Source: Bacteroides sp. UBA7335 (GTDB lineage Bacteria; Bacteroidota; Bacteroidia; Bacteroidales; Bacteroidaceae). Taken from it: DNA of 22,484 nucleotides. Shown in pieces: positions 6,163-14,894 of the stretch. The position numbers and the translations under genes are program-made. The DNA lies in assembly GCA_002471185.1 (NCBI GenBank), contig DKPL01000002.1, positions 23,198-45,681 of the forward strand, read 5' to 3'. The notes under the pieces are model-generated. The model had not been told where the DNA came from. It made no database searches and was given only the letters and a program-made list of their open reading frames with translations. Position 1 is the stretch's first letter; each line of letters starts with the position of its first letter.

Positions 6163-7566
6163 TTAAAACTCAGCGTTGCGTGGTGTACGTGGGAAAGGAA
6201 TAACATCACGAATGTTAGCCATACCAGTAACAAACAACAGCAAACGTTCGAATCCTAAGCCGAAACCTGCATGTGGACAAGTTCCAAACTTACGAGTGTC
6301 TAGATACCACCACATATCTTTCATTGGAATATCCATTTCTTGAATACGCGTAGCCAATTTATCATAGTCAGCTTCACGTTCCGATCCACCGATAATTTCA
6401 CCAATTTTTGGGAACAATACATCCATAGCACGTACAGTCTTTCCATCTTCATTTTGTTTCATATAGAAAGCTTTAATTTCTTTTGGATAATCCGTCAAAA
6501 TAACAGGACGTTTAAAGTGATGTTCCACCAAGTAACGTTCGTGTTCTGATGCCAAATCAACTCCCCAATAGATTGGGAATTCAAACTTACGCCCATCAAG
6601 AACTGCCTTTTCAAGAATCTTAATACCTTCAGTATATGGCAAGCGAACGAAATCTTCTTTAACTACTCCCTGCAAGCGTTCAATCAATTCTTTATCGAAC
6701 ATGTCGTTAAGGAATTTAACATCATCCATACAGTTATCCAAAGCCCATTGCACACAATATTTGATAAAATCTTCAGCAAGATCCATATTATCTTCAATAT
6801 CATTGAAAGCAACCTCGGGTTCAACCATCCAAAACTCAGCAAGGTGACGCGGAGTATTAGAGTTTTCAGCTCGGAATGTAGGTCCAAAAGTATAGATTGA
6901 GCCAAGTGCAGTAGCAGCCAATTCACCTTCAAGCTGTCCCGAAACAGTTAGACTAGTTTGCTTCGCAAAAAAGTCATCATCGTATACGATAGATCCATTT
7001 TCATCCTTTTTCAGATCATAAAGATTCATGGTTGTAACCTGAAACATTTGACCTGCACCTTCACAGTCCGATCCGGTGATGATTGGAGTATGGAAATAGA
7101 AGAAACCTCTTTCATGAAAGAAGCGATGTATTGCCATAGCCATATTGTGACGAATGCGGAATACAGCTCCAAAAGTATTTGTACGTGGACGCAAGTGAGC
7201 AATCTCACGCAAGAATTCAAGAGAGTGTCCTTTCTTTTGCAATGGATATGTATTATCGCAAGCACCAAGCACTTCTATTTCTTGAGCTTGAACTTCTACT
7301 TTTTGTCCTGACCCTACTGATTCTACCATCACACCGTTCACACTCAAGCAAGCACCAGTAGTGATAAGTTTAAGCATTTCTTCATCGAAGTTACCTAAAT
7401 CGACAACGATCTGCACATTATTTATTGTAGAACCATCATTCAGTGCAATGAAATTCACTTGTTTGCTTCCTCTACGGGTGCGTACCCATCCTTTCACATT
7501 GACCTTTGCGCCAAAGTCTTCACGCTTCAACAAGTCAACGATTTTTGTTCTACTAATCTTTTCCAT
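6163..7566 (-). CDS. asnS: Asparaginyl-tRNA synthetase
   Basis: A class IIb aminoacyl-tRNA synthetase that charges tRNA-Asn. The 467-residue protein has an N-terminal OB-fold anticodon-binding domain (about 18-100: VNVKGWVRTRRGSKQVNFIALNDGS), the HLRPRTN linker to the catalytic domain (125-131), motif 2 with FRAEN (231-235) followed by TPRHLAEFWMVEPE, and motif 3 GFGLGFER (434-441) near the end. The length is usual. The signature favours AsnRS over AspRS (TPRHLAEFWMVEPE, SGQLEGE). An intrinsic-terminator-like hairpin lies only 26 nt upstream of the start codon, so asnS is either read through from rluB or controlled by attenuation. Confidence 0.98.
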   Translation of the reverse strand: MEKISRTKIVDLLKREDFGAKVNVKGWVRTRRGSKQVNFIALNDGSTINNVQIVVDLGNFDEEMLKLITTGACLSVNGVMVESVGSGQKVEVQAQEIEVLGACDNTYPLQKKGHSLEFLREIAHLRPRTNTFGAVFRIRHNMAMAIHRFFHERGFFYFHTPIITGSDCEGAGQMFQVTTMNLYDLKKDENGSIVYDDDFFAKQTSLTVSGQLEGELAATALGSIYTFGPTFRAENSNTPRHLAEFWMVEPEVAFNDIEDNMDLAEDFIKYCVQWALDNCMDDVKFLNDMFDKELIERLQGVVKEDFVRLPYTEGIKILEKAVLDGRKFEFPIYWGVDLASEHERYLVEHHFKRPVILTDYPKEIKAFYMKQNEDGKTVRAMDVLFPKIGEIIGGSEREADYDKLATRIQEMDIPMKDMWWYLDTRKFGTCPHAGFGLGFERLLLFVTGMANIRDVIPFPRTPRNAEF

Positions 7567-7592
7567 AAATTATCGTGTATACAATTATTATT

Positions 7593-7658
7593 AAAAAGGA
7601 TAGCCAGCAGCCGGCAGAGTTATAGCGTTAGCCATCTTTCACTTACCGGTTGCTGACT
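7593..7658 (-). terminator. Terminator or attenuator between rluB and asnS
   Basis: On the minus strand AGTCAGCAACCGG (complement of 7646-7658) pairs with CCGGCTGCTGGCT (complement of 7602-7614), 13 positions with one mismatch and one G-U, around a 31-nt loop. A TTTTT (complement of 7593-7597) follows. It lies 24 nt after the rluB stop and its T-run ends 26 nt before the asnS start, leaving little room for a separate asnS promoter. Confidence 0.6.
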
Positions 7659-7682
7659 ATGATTAATTCATTTTGATATCAA

Positions 7683-9119
7683 TTACTGAAATGAACCCAT
7701 GCGCAAGAAGTTCACTTCTTGTTCTGTTAGATAGCGCCAATCGCCACGACGAAGACCTTTTTTGGTCAACCCTGCGAAGAAAACGCGATCAAGTTTCACT
7801 ACCTTATACCCTAACGATTCGAAGATACGACGAACAATACGATTCTTTCCTGAGTGGATTTCGATTCCCACCGAGTCTTTCTTTTCGTCAGCATAACTGA
7901 TAGCATCTGCATGAATTTCTCCATCTTCCAACTGAACACCTGAAGCGATTTGATCCATATCAGCTCTAGTTAAATTCTTATCTAGGTGTACATGATAGAT
8001 TTTCTTTTTCAAATACTTAGGATGAGTCAGTTTAGAAGCTAAATCACCATCATTTGTCAAGAGCAATACACCAGTAGTGTTTCTATCTAAGCGACCTACA
8101 GGATAGATACGTTCTGAGCAAGCACCTTTCACCAAATCCATAACAGTCTTACGTTCTTGTGGGTCGTCAGATGTAGTTACACAATTTTTAGGTTTGTTAA
8201 GCAACACATAAACTTTACGTTCTACACTAACTGGCTGATCGTGAAATTTCACCTCATCAGAACGTTTAATTTTGGTTCCCAACTCAGTTACTACAACACC
8301 ATTTACCGACACAACACCTGCTGTGATAAATTCATCAGCCTCACGACGAGAGCAGATACCAGCATTAGCAAGAAACTTGTTCAAGCGTACAGGTTCGTTA
8401 GGATCTGTAAATTGCTCTTTGTATTCAATTTGTTTTTTTCTGCTATACTTAGCATTTGGATCATAATTATCCGAACGACGTTGTGGACGGTTATTATTGC
8501 GGTTATAACCACCATTATTACCGTATCCACCACCGTTATTATATCCACCGCCATTATTATAACCACCGCCATTATTATTATAAGGGCGCGATGGGCGTTG
8601 CGGACGATTTCCATAACCACCTCCGTAAGAGTTTCCCCCTTCTTCGTTGTTATTATAGCGTGGACGATAAGGACGATCACCGCCCTCATTGCTTGAGTTA
8701 AAACGTGGACGATATGGACGATCGCCTCCTTGATTGTTATAAGAAGGACGATCATTGTTATAAGAAGGACGTTGCGGACGATCATTATTATATGAACGAC
8801 GTTCGCTTCCGTCATTGTTCGAGTTAAATCTTGGACGATAAGGACGATCGCCGCCTTGATTGTTATAAGAAGGACGTTGTGGACGATCGCTATTGTCGCG
8901 GTTGTAAGGTCTTTGAGGACGGTCGTTGTTATACGAACGACGTTCGCCTCCATCATTGCTAGGGTTAAATCTTGGACGATAGGGACGGTTACCGTTATCA
9001 CGGTTGTAAGAAGAACGATTATATCCATCTTCCCTATTATAAGATCTGTTACCATCACGGCCGGCTCCTACATTCTCATCATTAGAGTTGTTGCGCCATT
9101 CTTCATTTTCTGTGCTCAT
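7683..9119 (-). CDS. rluB: RsuA/RluB-family rRNA pseudouridine synthase with long disordered N-terminal repeat region
   Basis: The C-terminal half is a normal RsuA/RluB/RluE/RluF-family enzyme. It has an S4 RNA-binding domain (about 244-290: VRLNKFLANAGICSRREADEFI), the synthase core with catalytic Asp345 in GRLDRNTTG, and EIHSGKNRIVRRIFESLGYKVVKLDRV near the end. The first ~235 residues are unlike the family core: low-complexity N, R, G, Y, P and S, with four RPYRPR repeats (45-50, 92-97, 134-139, 149-154), runs of SYNNDRPQRP, and a GGGYNN block (about 184-205). This resembles RNA-binding, condensate-prone tails. Assignment to RluB (23S rRNA, helix 89 region) rather than RsuA or RluF is by overall resemblance. 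It follows purB by 72 nt and no clear promoter was seen there. Confidence 0.9.
   Translation of the reverse strand: MSTENEEWRNNSNDENVGAGRDGNRSYNREDGYNRSSYNRDNGNRPYRPRFNPSNDGGERRSYNNDRPQRPYNRDNSDRPQRPSYNNQGGDRPYRPRFNSNNDGSERRSYNNDRPQRPSYNNDRPSYNNQGGDRPYRPRFNSSNEGGDRPYRPRYNNNEEGGNSYGGGYGNRPQRPSRPYNNNGGGYNNGGGYNNGGGYGNNGGYNRNNNRPQRRSDNYDPNAKYSRKKQIEYKEQFTDPNEPVRLNKFLANAGICSRREADEFITAGVVSVNGVVVTELGTKIKRSDEVKFHDQPVSVERKVYVLLNKPKNCVTTSDDPQERKTVMDLVKGACSERIYPVGRLDRNTTGVLLLTNDGDLASKLTHPKYLKKKIYHVHLDKNLTRADMDQIASGVQLEDGEIHADAISYADEKKDSVGIEIHSGKNRIVRRIFESLGYKVVKLDRVFFAGLTKKGLRRGDWRYLTEQEVNFLRMGSFQ
8417..9060 (-). repeat. Coding low-complexity repeat region of the rluB-like gene
   Basis: Degenerate tandem repeats encode R/N/G/Y-rich units of about 15-45 residues (RPYRPRFN, SYNNDRPQRPSYNN, GGGYNN). 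Between 8490 and 8580 the plus strand is nearly all short AT/CCACC-type repeats. Because the DNA is repetitive, antisense and shifted frames also stay open here; those are shadows, not genes. Confidence 0.85.
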
Positions 9120-9191
9120 TACTTTATTCGAATAAAATTAAACTTTGGCCTCACGGCCTTATTTCTACACACTTTTAATATTTAAACACAA

Positions 9192-10538
9192 TTACACACC
9201 GGTATAAGTATGAGGTGTAATTGCTCTTAATTCTTTCTTTATATCTTCACTAACATTTAACTCCTCAATAAAGTTCTTAATAGACTGCTCTGTAATGGCT
9301 TCATTGGTACGAGTTAATGCTTTCAGTGCTTCATAAGGATTAGGATAAGCTTCACGACGAAGTATTGTTTGTATAGCTTCAGCCACTACGCTCCAGCAAT
9401 CATCAAGATCTCTATAAATAGCCGGTTGGTTAATAAGCAACTTGCGCAATCCTTTTAATGAACTTTGGATAGCTATTACAATATGACCAAAAGGCACACC
9501 TACATTACGCAACACAGTAGAATCGGTCAAGTCGCGTTGCAAGCGAGACACCGGTAGCTTCACAGCTAAATGTTCAAGGATGGCATTAGCAATACCTAAG
9601 TTACCCTCAGAGTTTTCAAAATCAATCGGGTTTACCTTATGAGGCATAGCACTCGATCCAACTTCACCTGCTTTAATTTTTTGTTTGAAATACTCCATTG
9701 AGATGTATTGCCAGAAGTCACGATTCATATCAATCATAATCGTATTAATACGTTTCATGCCATCAAATACAGCAGAAAGAGTATCGTAGTTCGCAATTTG
9801 GGTTGTATATGCCTCGCGCACCAAACCGAGTTTTTGAGCAACAAAGTTGTCACCAAACTCTTTCCAGTTATATTGAGGATAAGCCACCTGATGTGCATTA
9901 TAGTTACCCGTAGCGCCACCAAACTTAGCAGTCAGCATACAAGCTTTGAGCTGTTTCAATTGAGTTTCAAGACGGTAAACAAACACCATAATTTCTTTCC
10001 CTAAACGTGTTGGAGAAGCTGGTTGTCCATGTGTTTTTGCCAACATCGGTATGGTTTCCCAATCGGTTGCATAACTTTTGAGTTGAGCAATAAGTTCCTC
10101 AACCATTGGATAATAAACCTCATTCAATGCCTCTTTTATAGAAAGTGGCACAGAAGTATTATTGATATCCTGTGAAGTCAAGCCAAAGTGAATGAACTCT
10201 TTATAAGCTTCCATTCCACCCATTTCATCAAATTTTTCTTTAATGAAATATTCAACTGCTTTCACATCGTGATTGGTTACGCTCTCTATATCTTTAACAC
10301 GTTGTGCATCAGCTTCTGTAAAGTTGCGATAAATAGCACGAAGTGTATCGAAAGTTTCTTTATTAACGCCTGCTAGCTGCGGAAGTGGTAGTTCGCACAA
10401 TGCGATGAAATATTCAATTTCTACCTGTACACGATATTTAATCAATGCAAATTCCGAGAAATAGGCGGCTAATGATTCCGTTTTGCCTCTGTAACGACCA
10501 TCAATTGGAGATATGGCCGTAAGTAAATCAAGTTTCAT
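9192..10538 (-). CDS. purB: Adenylosuccinate lyase
   Basis: PurB catalyses two fumarate-releasing steps: SAICAR to AICAR and adenylosuccinate to AMP. The 448-residue protein has the N-terminal LTAISPIDGRY typical of the E. coli-type PurB, TSQDINNTS (121-129), the KTHGQPASPTRLGKE block with His170, and the fumarase/aspartase superfamily signature GSSAMPHKVNP (294-304), whose serine is catalytic. The length matches the E. coli-type subfamily. A TAATTTTG promoter-like box lies about 27 nt upstream. rluB follows 72 nt downstream in the same direction. Confidence 0.97.
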   Translation of the reverse strand: MKLDLLTAISPIDGRYRGKTESLAAYFSEFALIKYRVQVEIEYFIALCELPLPQLAGVNKETFDTLRAIYRNFTEADAQRVKDIESVTNHDVKAVEYFIKEKFDEMGGMEAYKEFIHFGLTSQDINNTSVPLSIKEALNEVYYPMVEELIAQLKSYATDWETIPMLAKTHGQPASPTRLGKEIMVFVYRLETQLKQLKACMLTAKFGGATGNYNAHQVAYPQYNWKEFGDNFVAQKLGLVREAYTTQIANYDTLSAVFDGMKRINTIMIDMNRDFWQYISMEYFKQKIKAGEVGSSAMPHKVNPIDFENSEGNLGIANAILEHLAVKLPVSRLQRDLTDSTVLRNVGVPFGHIVIAIQSSLKGLRKLLINQPAIYRDLDDCWSVVAEAIQTILRREAYPNPYEALKALTRTNEAITEQSIKNFIEELNVSEDIKKELRAITPHTYTGV

Positions 10539-10564
10539 ATGTCGTTTAGATAATTATCAAGTTG

Positions 10565-10572
10565 CAAAATTA
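10565..10572 (-). promoter_or_regulatory. Candidate purB promoter, -7 box
   Basis: The minus strand reads TAATTTTG, an exact TAnnTTTG match, 26 nt before the purB ATG. No TTTG was found at the -33 position, so confidence is moderate. Confidence 0.45.
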
Positions 10573-10657
10573 ATGCTTTTCGCTGATTAATAATACATAA
10601 GAGATAAGAAAGTTTGCGGAAAAAACACAAGATTTTGTTCTTTTCTACGCTCAAACG

Positions 10658-12100
10658 TTATAAAGTATATCCAACTTTTACACTTAGGTTCCAAGTTGAG
10701 TAGTTTGTCGATGGATAATATTTATAGTGAGTATGACGCCGTATAAACTCCGGTTGAAAACAAATGCTCCAATTATACTTTGACCAATAGCCTAAACTAG
10801 CCTCCACAGATGTGAAATTAGTATAGCCAGGATCACCTTGTGCATCGAGCCGTTTAGGATGTTCTTTATAAAGATCTCTATCTCGTCCATACCCTTTCCA
10901 AGTAAAGAGAGTATAGTTGCCTGCCACTAGATTCATACGCAATCGGTTATTGAGCGTAGACAGATAAATATTAGTTTCCGCACTAGCTCCACTCCCAAAG
11001 TTATAGTCGCGCATATCAGCCCAATAGTGATCGGACAGAGCAGCTCCTAAACCAATGGCATTGAGGTAACCACGCCATACAAACAAGAAATCTTTTTGAG
11101 GTTTACTTTTATAATAAACACCTGGTCCCAAAGCCAAAACTTGACTAAACCGATAAGGTGTTTTTTGATACTTACGCACAGGTGAGTCCCAATAGTTGTA
11201 GTGCTGATAAACCCCTACTCCCCATTCACCTCCTTTATTCAAACGATAAGGTTTATTCCACAGTAATCCCGCCATACTCATTTTGTTTACATAAAACGAG
11301 CCATGCCCCGTACAGAAGTCTACATAAATAGAAAACCAATCGAAAGGCAATTCAACATCATTCATATCGGGATTATAGTCCAGTTTAAAAGAAATCATTG
11401 CATAAGGAATTTTCCCCTTCCCTATCTCTGGCTCCAGCCATTGAACACCTGCGTACGTTGAAAAATCAATAGTAACAGAAGGGAATTCCGGTTTATAGTG
11501 TTTTCGATAATCCTTTGAGATAAACCGGTTAAACTGATGTATGGGCGATACAAGTGTTGCCAACACTTCACACAACACACGATTAGCACCTGTAGTTTGA
11601 TAGCTCAGCACCCTGTCAGAGATACGATAAAGTATTTCACCATACATACTACCCACAAAGGTAGTACTCAGCAAATCGTTTATAGATGGAGGTTCATCCT
11701 CCAAGAACCACTCCCACATGGAGCTACCAAAGAGTGTAAAAGGTATTGATTGATAGTAATTATATCCACAAGAGCGAGCTGCATTAAAATAGAGTGAACC
11801 ATGATAAGGGTGTAGAATAAAATTAGTACCCAGTTGATCTCCATCCCACACAAAACCAGTTTTAAAATTTCGCTTAATCGTACCCCAGTTAATTCGGGCA
11901 AAATCAGATTGAGTAACATAACGATCGAAAGCCCAGACACCCATATTAATGGTAGCAATCTCTCCTAACGCTAAAAATGGTTTTTTCTTACTATGTATTG
12001 AGTCATTTATCGGTCTACAAGAAAGAGTTTGCCCAACACAATGCGTGGCAACGAAAATTATAAGTACAACCGATATTATATATTTCTCTGCTTGCTTCAT
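10658..12100 (-). CDS. DUF3943 family outer-membrane protein
   Basis: A 480-residue exported protein with a signal peptide (about residues 1-23, hydrophobic IISVVLIIFVATHCV, cleavage near GQ). It resembles DUF3943 proteins of Bacteroidetes. Distinctive parts are NWGTIKRNFKTGFVWDGDQLGTNFILHPYHGSLYFNAARS and FGSSMWEWFLEDEPPSINDLLSTTFVG, followed by many amphipathic beta strands to a terminal aromatic/hydrophobic strand (WNLSVKVGYTL), as in outer-membrane barrels. The function is not known. The gene stands alone: 119 nt separate it from purB and 178 nt from the upstream MATE gene. A 9-bp palindrome lies 30 nt upstream of its start. Confidence 0.8.
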   Translation of the reverse strand: MKQAEKYIISVVLIIFVATHCVGQTLSCRPINDSIHSKKKPFLALGEIATINMGVWAFDRYVTQSDFARINWGTIKRNFKTGFVWDGDQLGTNFILHPYHGSLYFNAARSCGYNYYQSIPFTLFGSSMWEWFLEDEPPSINDLLSTTFVGSMYGEILYRISDRVLSYQTTGANRVLCEVLATLVSPIHQFNRFISKDYRKHYKPEFPSVTIDFSTYAGVQWLEPEIGKGKIPYAMISFKLDYNPDMNDVELPFDWFSIYVDFCTGHGSFYVNKMSMAGLLWNKPYRLNKGGEWGVGVYQHYNYWDSPVRKYQKTPYRFSQVLALGPGVYYKSKPQKDFLFVWRGYLNAIGLGAALSDHYWADMRDYNFGSGASAETNIYLSTLNNRLRMNLVAGNYTLFTWKGYGRDRDLYKEHPKRLDAQGDPGYTNFTSVEASLGYWSKYNWSICFQPEFIRRHTHYKYYPSTNYSTWNLSVKVGYTL

Positions 12101-12130
12101 CTATTCACTAATACACTCTTGATGATTAAT

Positions 12131-12154
12131 CTAGTGTCTATCAACAGACACTAG
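12131..12154. repeat. Perfect 9-bp palindrome upstream of the DUF3943 gene
   Basis: CTAGTGTCT (12131-12139) and AGACACTAG (12146-12154) flank ATCAAC. There is no T-run directly after it on the minus strand, so it may be a weak terminator for the MATE gene or a regulator-binding site 30 nt before the DUF3943 start. Confidence 0.5.
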
Positions 12155-12278
12155 TCATTTTATAAATACCCTATTGTATTTTAAAATAATATAAAATAAC
12201 AACCAGAAAAGAGATTAGTTCTTTAAGGATAGAGACATTTAGCTCAAAAGAAGCGTCAAAGAGCGAAAAGTAAAAGCA

Positions 12279-13622
12279 TTACAGTTTGGTTTTATAACTA
12301 AAACGCAAATAAAGCATTATACCGGCACTTGTCAACCCGAAGGGAAAAGCCATCCAAACGCCCAGTGCTCCCCAGCCCATTACAAAACCAAAGAAATAGC
12401 CGGCAGGCAGTGAAATGATAAAATAGGCAATGAAGGCTATTACCATCATAGGTTTCACATCGGATATACCACGAAGAGCATTAGCAAAATTTATCTGAAG
12501 AGCATCGCCAAATTGATAAATAAACATGGGAATAGCCAGTAAAGCAACCATTGCCGACACCTCTTCATTGGTAGTAAACCAAGCACCAACTTGATGACGC
12601 AATAAAAAGACGATTCCACCTAAGAGCATCACCAGAGCTATCAACAAATGAAATCCGGCATAAGCTGAACGGCGAACATTGACTCTGTCGCTTTGTCCCT
12701 CAAAGTTACTTACACGAACAGCCACTGCTGCACCCATGCCATAATAAACCATAAAGGAAAGCTGCGCCAACGTACACATTATTTGATGAGAAGCTAAAGC
12801 CACTGTACCCAACCACCCAATCATAATACCACTAAGGCTGAAAGAAGCTGTTTCCATGCCCATCTGCAACCCAACCGGCAAACCTAAAGCATTAAGCTTA
12901 CGAAAGAGCTGATTAGACCACGTCAAACGAAAGAATCCTATTTTATAGCGAATAAAGCGTCGACTACGTAGAAATACAACAACAAAAGCAACCACCATTA
13001 AAATACGAGAGGTTAATGTGCTAATGCCAGCCCCTAAAAGTCCCAATTCAGGAAAACCTAACTTGCCATTGATAAGGATATAGTTACCGATAACATTAAG
13101 CAAGTTGCCACTTATTAAAATCCACATTGCCGTTTTGGTATCGGTAATACCATCAGTAAATTGCTTGAACGCATTAAAAAGCGATACAAAGATTAGAGAG
13201 ATAAGTAAAGTGAGGTAATAAGGACGTATTAAAGGCAACAACTCTTCAGGCTGTCCAAGCTTATGAGCATAAAAATACAAAACAGTCATAATACTAGTAA
13301 CTGCTACTGCCATAAGAGTATTAGCTACCAGGCTGCAACGTAAAGCCAATCCCGCAGGTAGAAACTCACGATTACCATAATAGCCACCTACCACAGGAGT
13401 AAGACCGTAAGAGAATCCGGTACTAAAAATAATAACAAGACTAAATACACTATTCACAAATGAAGCAGCAGCCAATTCGTTAGTGCCATAATGCCCAATC
13501 ATGAAAGTATCAGCAAAGCCTAAAATAATAATTCCAATTTGACCAATAATAATAGGTAGCCCCAAATAAATCAAGGCCTTATAATGTTCTTTGTAGTTTT
13601 TGTATAATGTCGATAATTGCAT
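12279..13622 (-). CDS. MATE family efflux transporter
   Basis: A cation-coupled multidrug or metabolite exporter of the inner membrane. The 447-residue protein has about 12 hydrophobic segments in two homologous halves, starting with IYLGLPIIIGQIGIIILGFADTFMIGHYGTNELAAASFVNSVF, the typical MATE N-terminus, and a matching second-half start (LNALGLPVGLQMGMETASFSLSGIMIGWLGTVALASHQI). The full length is normal for NorM/DinF-type proteins. It follows the M16 peptidase gene by 30 nt and is probably the last gene of the cyclophilin-M16-MATE transcript. The substrate cannot be inferred. Confidence 0.93.
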   Translation of the reverse strand: MQLSTLYKNYKEHYKALIYLGLPIIIGQIGIIILGFADTFMIGHYGTNELAAASFVNSVFSLVIIFSTGFSYGLTPVVGGYYGNREFLPAGLALRCSLVANTLMAVAVTSIMTVLYFYAHKLGQPEELLPLIRPYYLTLLISLIFVSLFNAFKQFTDGITDTKTAMWILISGNLLNVIGNYILINGKLGFPELGLLGAGISTLTSRILMVVAFVVVFLRSRRFIRYKIGFFRLTWSNQLFRKLNALGLPVGLQMGMETASFSLSGIMIGWLGTVALASHQIMCTLAQLSFMVYYGMGAAVAVRVSNFEGQSDRVNVRRSAYAGFHLLIALVMLLGGIVFLLRHQVGAWFTTNEEVSAMVALLAIPMFIYQFGDALQINFANALRGISDVKPMMVIAFIAYFIISLPAGYFFGFVMGWGALGVWMAFPFGLTSAGIMLYLRFSYKTKL

Positions 13623-13652
13623 TTGTATGGATATTCTATAGTAGTCAACTAA

Positions 13653-14888
13653 TTATTTCTTCTTATAGTGAAGTACTACTCTATTCTGACTGGTAAATGC
13701 CTTGCAAGCAACCTGTTGTAGTTGCTGAGCAGATACAGCACGGTACTTTCCTACCTCAAAGTTTATATCTTCGGCTTTTCCATGTAGCTCAAACCATGCC
13801 AAATTGGTGGCTACAGCCAAATAGTTGATATTGCCGAATATTTGAGTTGACTCAAACTTATTCTTTACCTTTTCGAGTTCCTCTTCACCAACGAGTTCGG
13901 TTTGAAGACGATGTAACTCTTCTGTGACCGCCGCTTCAGCTTCGTCAAGACTAATGCCCATTGCCGGTTTTCCAGCAATATGAAATAAACCCGCATCTAC
14001 CGATCCCGAGATGTAAGCATCTATACTCGAAAACACTTGACGGTCTTGCACCAATCGTTGATTCAAGCGACTCGAAGCTCCATTGCTCAAAATATCCGAC
14101 AAGATATCGTAAGCATAATAGTCAAGATTTGCCCTGTCGCACATATGAAAAGCCATATACAAAGTATCGAGTGGCACATCGCGTTCTACTACCAAGCGTT
14201 GCTCTTGCTGTTGAGGTAGCTCTTGCTCGTAGTTGCGTACCGAGATTTTGCGACTAGGAATAGGACCAAACCATTTCTCGGTGAGACGAACCGCTTCATC
14301 AAACTCAATATTACCGGTTATAGCGAGTACTGCATTATTGGGTGCATAATGACTATAAAAAAACTCTTTAACTTGCTCCATCGTAGCATCGGCAATGTGC
14401 GAGAGTTCTTTACCAATTGTAGGCCAGCGATAAGGGTGTACCTTATAGGCGAGCGGGCGTATAAGATGTCCTACATCACCATAGGGCTGATTCAAACAAC
14501 GCTGTTTAAACTCTTCGGTTACCACTTCGCGTTGTACCTCAAGACTGCGCGTATCAAAGCGAAGCCCCAACATACGGTCAGATTCGAGCCAAAAACCAGT
14601 CTCTACATTCTGCGATGGAACAGTAAGGTAATAATTAGTTATGTCATTGTTGGTCCAAGCATTATTTTCGCCTCCGGCCAACTGTAGGGGGGTGTCATAG
14701 TCGGGGATATTTTCGGATCCACCAAACATAAGATGCTCAAAAAGATGAGCAAACCCCGTGCAATCGGGGTGCTCATCTTTTGCACCTACATTATAAGCTA
14801 TGTTTAATGCCACCATGCGTGTAGTAGTATCTTTGTGATGTACCATACGCAGCCCGTTAGACAAAATGTGTCTTTGGATGTTGAGCAT
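13653..14888 (-). CDS. M16 family zinc peptidase
   Basis: An insulinase/pitrilysin-like metallopeptidase of 411 residues, the size of a single two-domain M16B-type subunit. The inverted zinc motif HLFEH (48-52) is intact, with the distal Glu ligand in the VVTEEFKQR segment (125/126), so catalysis is expected. The C-terminal half carries the second M16 domain (VERDVPLDTLYMAFHM, DILSDILSNGASSRL). No signal peptide is seen, so it is probably cytoplasmic. M16B enzymes often act on peptides or work as a pair with an inactive partner; no partner gene is present here. It begins 6 nt after the cyclophilin stop, so the two are cotranscribed. Confidence 0.92.
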   Translation of the reverse strand: MLNIQRHILSNGLRMVHHKDTTTRMVALNIAYNVGAKDEHPDCTGFAHLFEHLMFGGSENIPDYDTPLQLAGGENNAWTNNDITNYYLTVPSQNVETGFWLESDRMLGLRFDTRSLEVQREVVTEEFKQRCLNQPYGDVGHLIRPLAYKVHPYRWPTIGKELSHIADATMEQVKEFFYSHYAPNNAVLAITGNIEFDEAVRLTEKWFGPIPSRKISVRNYEQELPQQQEQRLVVERDVPLDTLYMAFHMCDRANLDYYAYDILSDILSNGASSRLNQRLVQDRQVFSSIDAYISGSVDAGLFHIAGKPAMGISLDEAEAAVTEELHRLQTELVGEEELEKVKNKFESTQIFGNINYLAVATNLAWFELHGKAEDINFEVGKYRAVSAQQLQQVACKAFTSQNRVVLHYKKK

Positions 14889-14894
14889 TGATTA

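Noticed and set aside
7567..7682. T-box or leader-peptide control of asnS
   Set aside because: No T-box consensus is present, and the only small frame is ATG AAT TAA, too short to take as a leader peptide.
8490..8900. Possible CRISPR array from regularly repeated sequence
   Set aside because: The repeats are degenerate, have no unique spacers and encode a continuous protein.
8157..9185. Several open frames on both strands over the rluB repeat region
   Set aside because: They are by-products of the repetitive codons; their translations are low-complexity runs of I, T, V and R with no family resemblance, while the RluB frame continues into a conserved enzyme.
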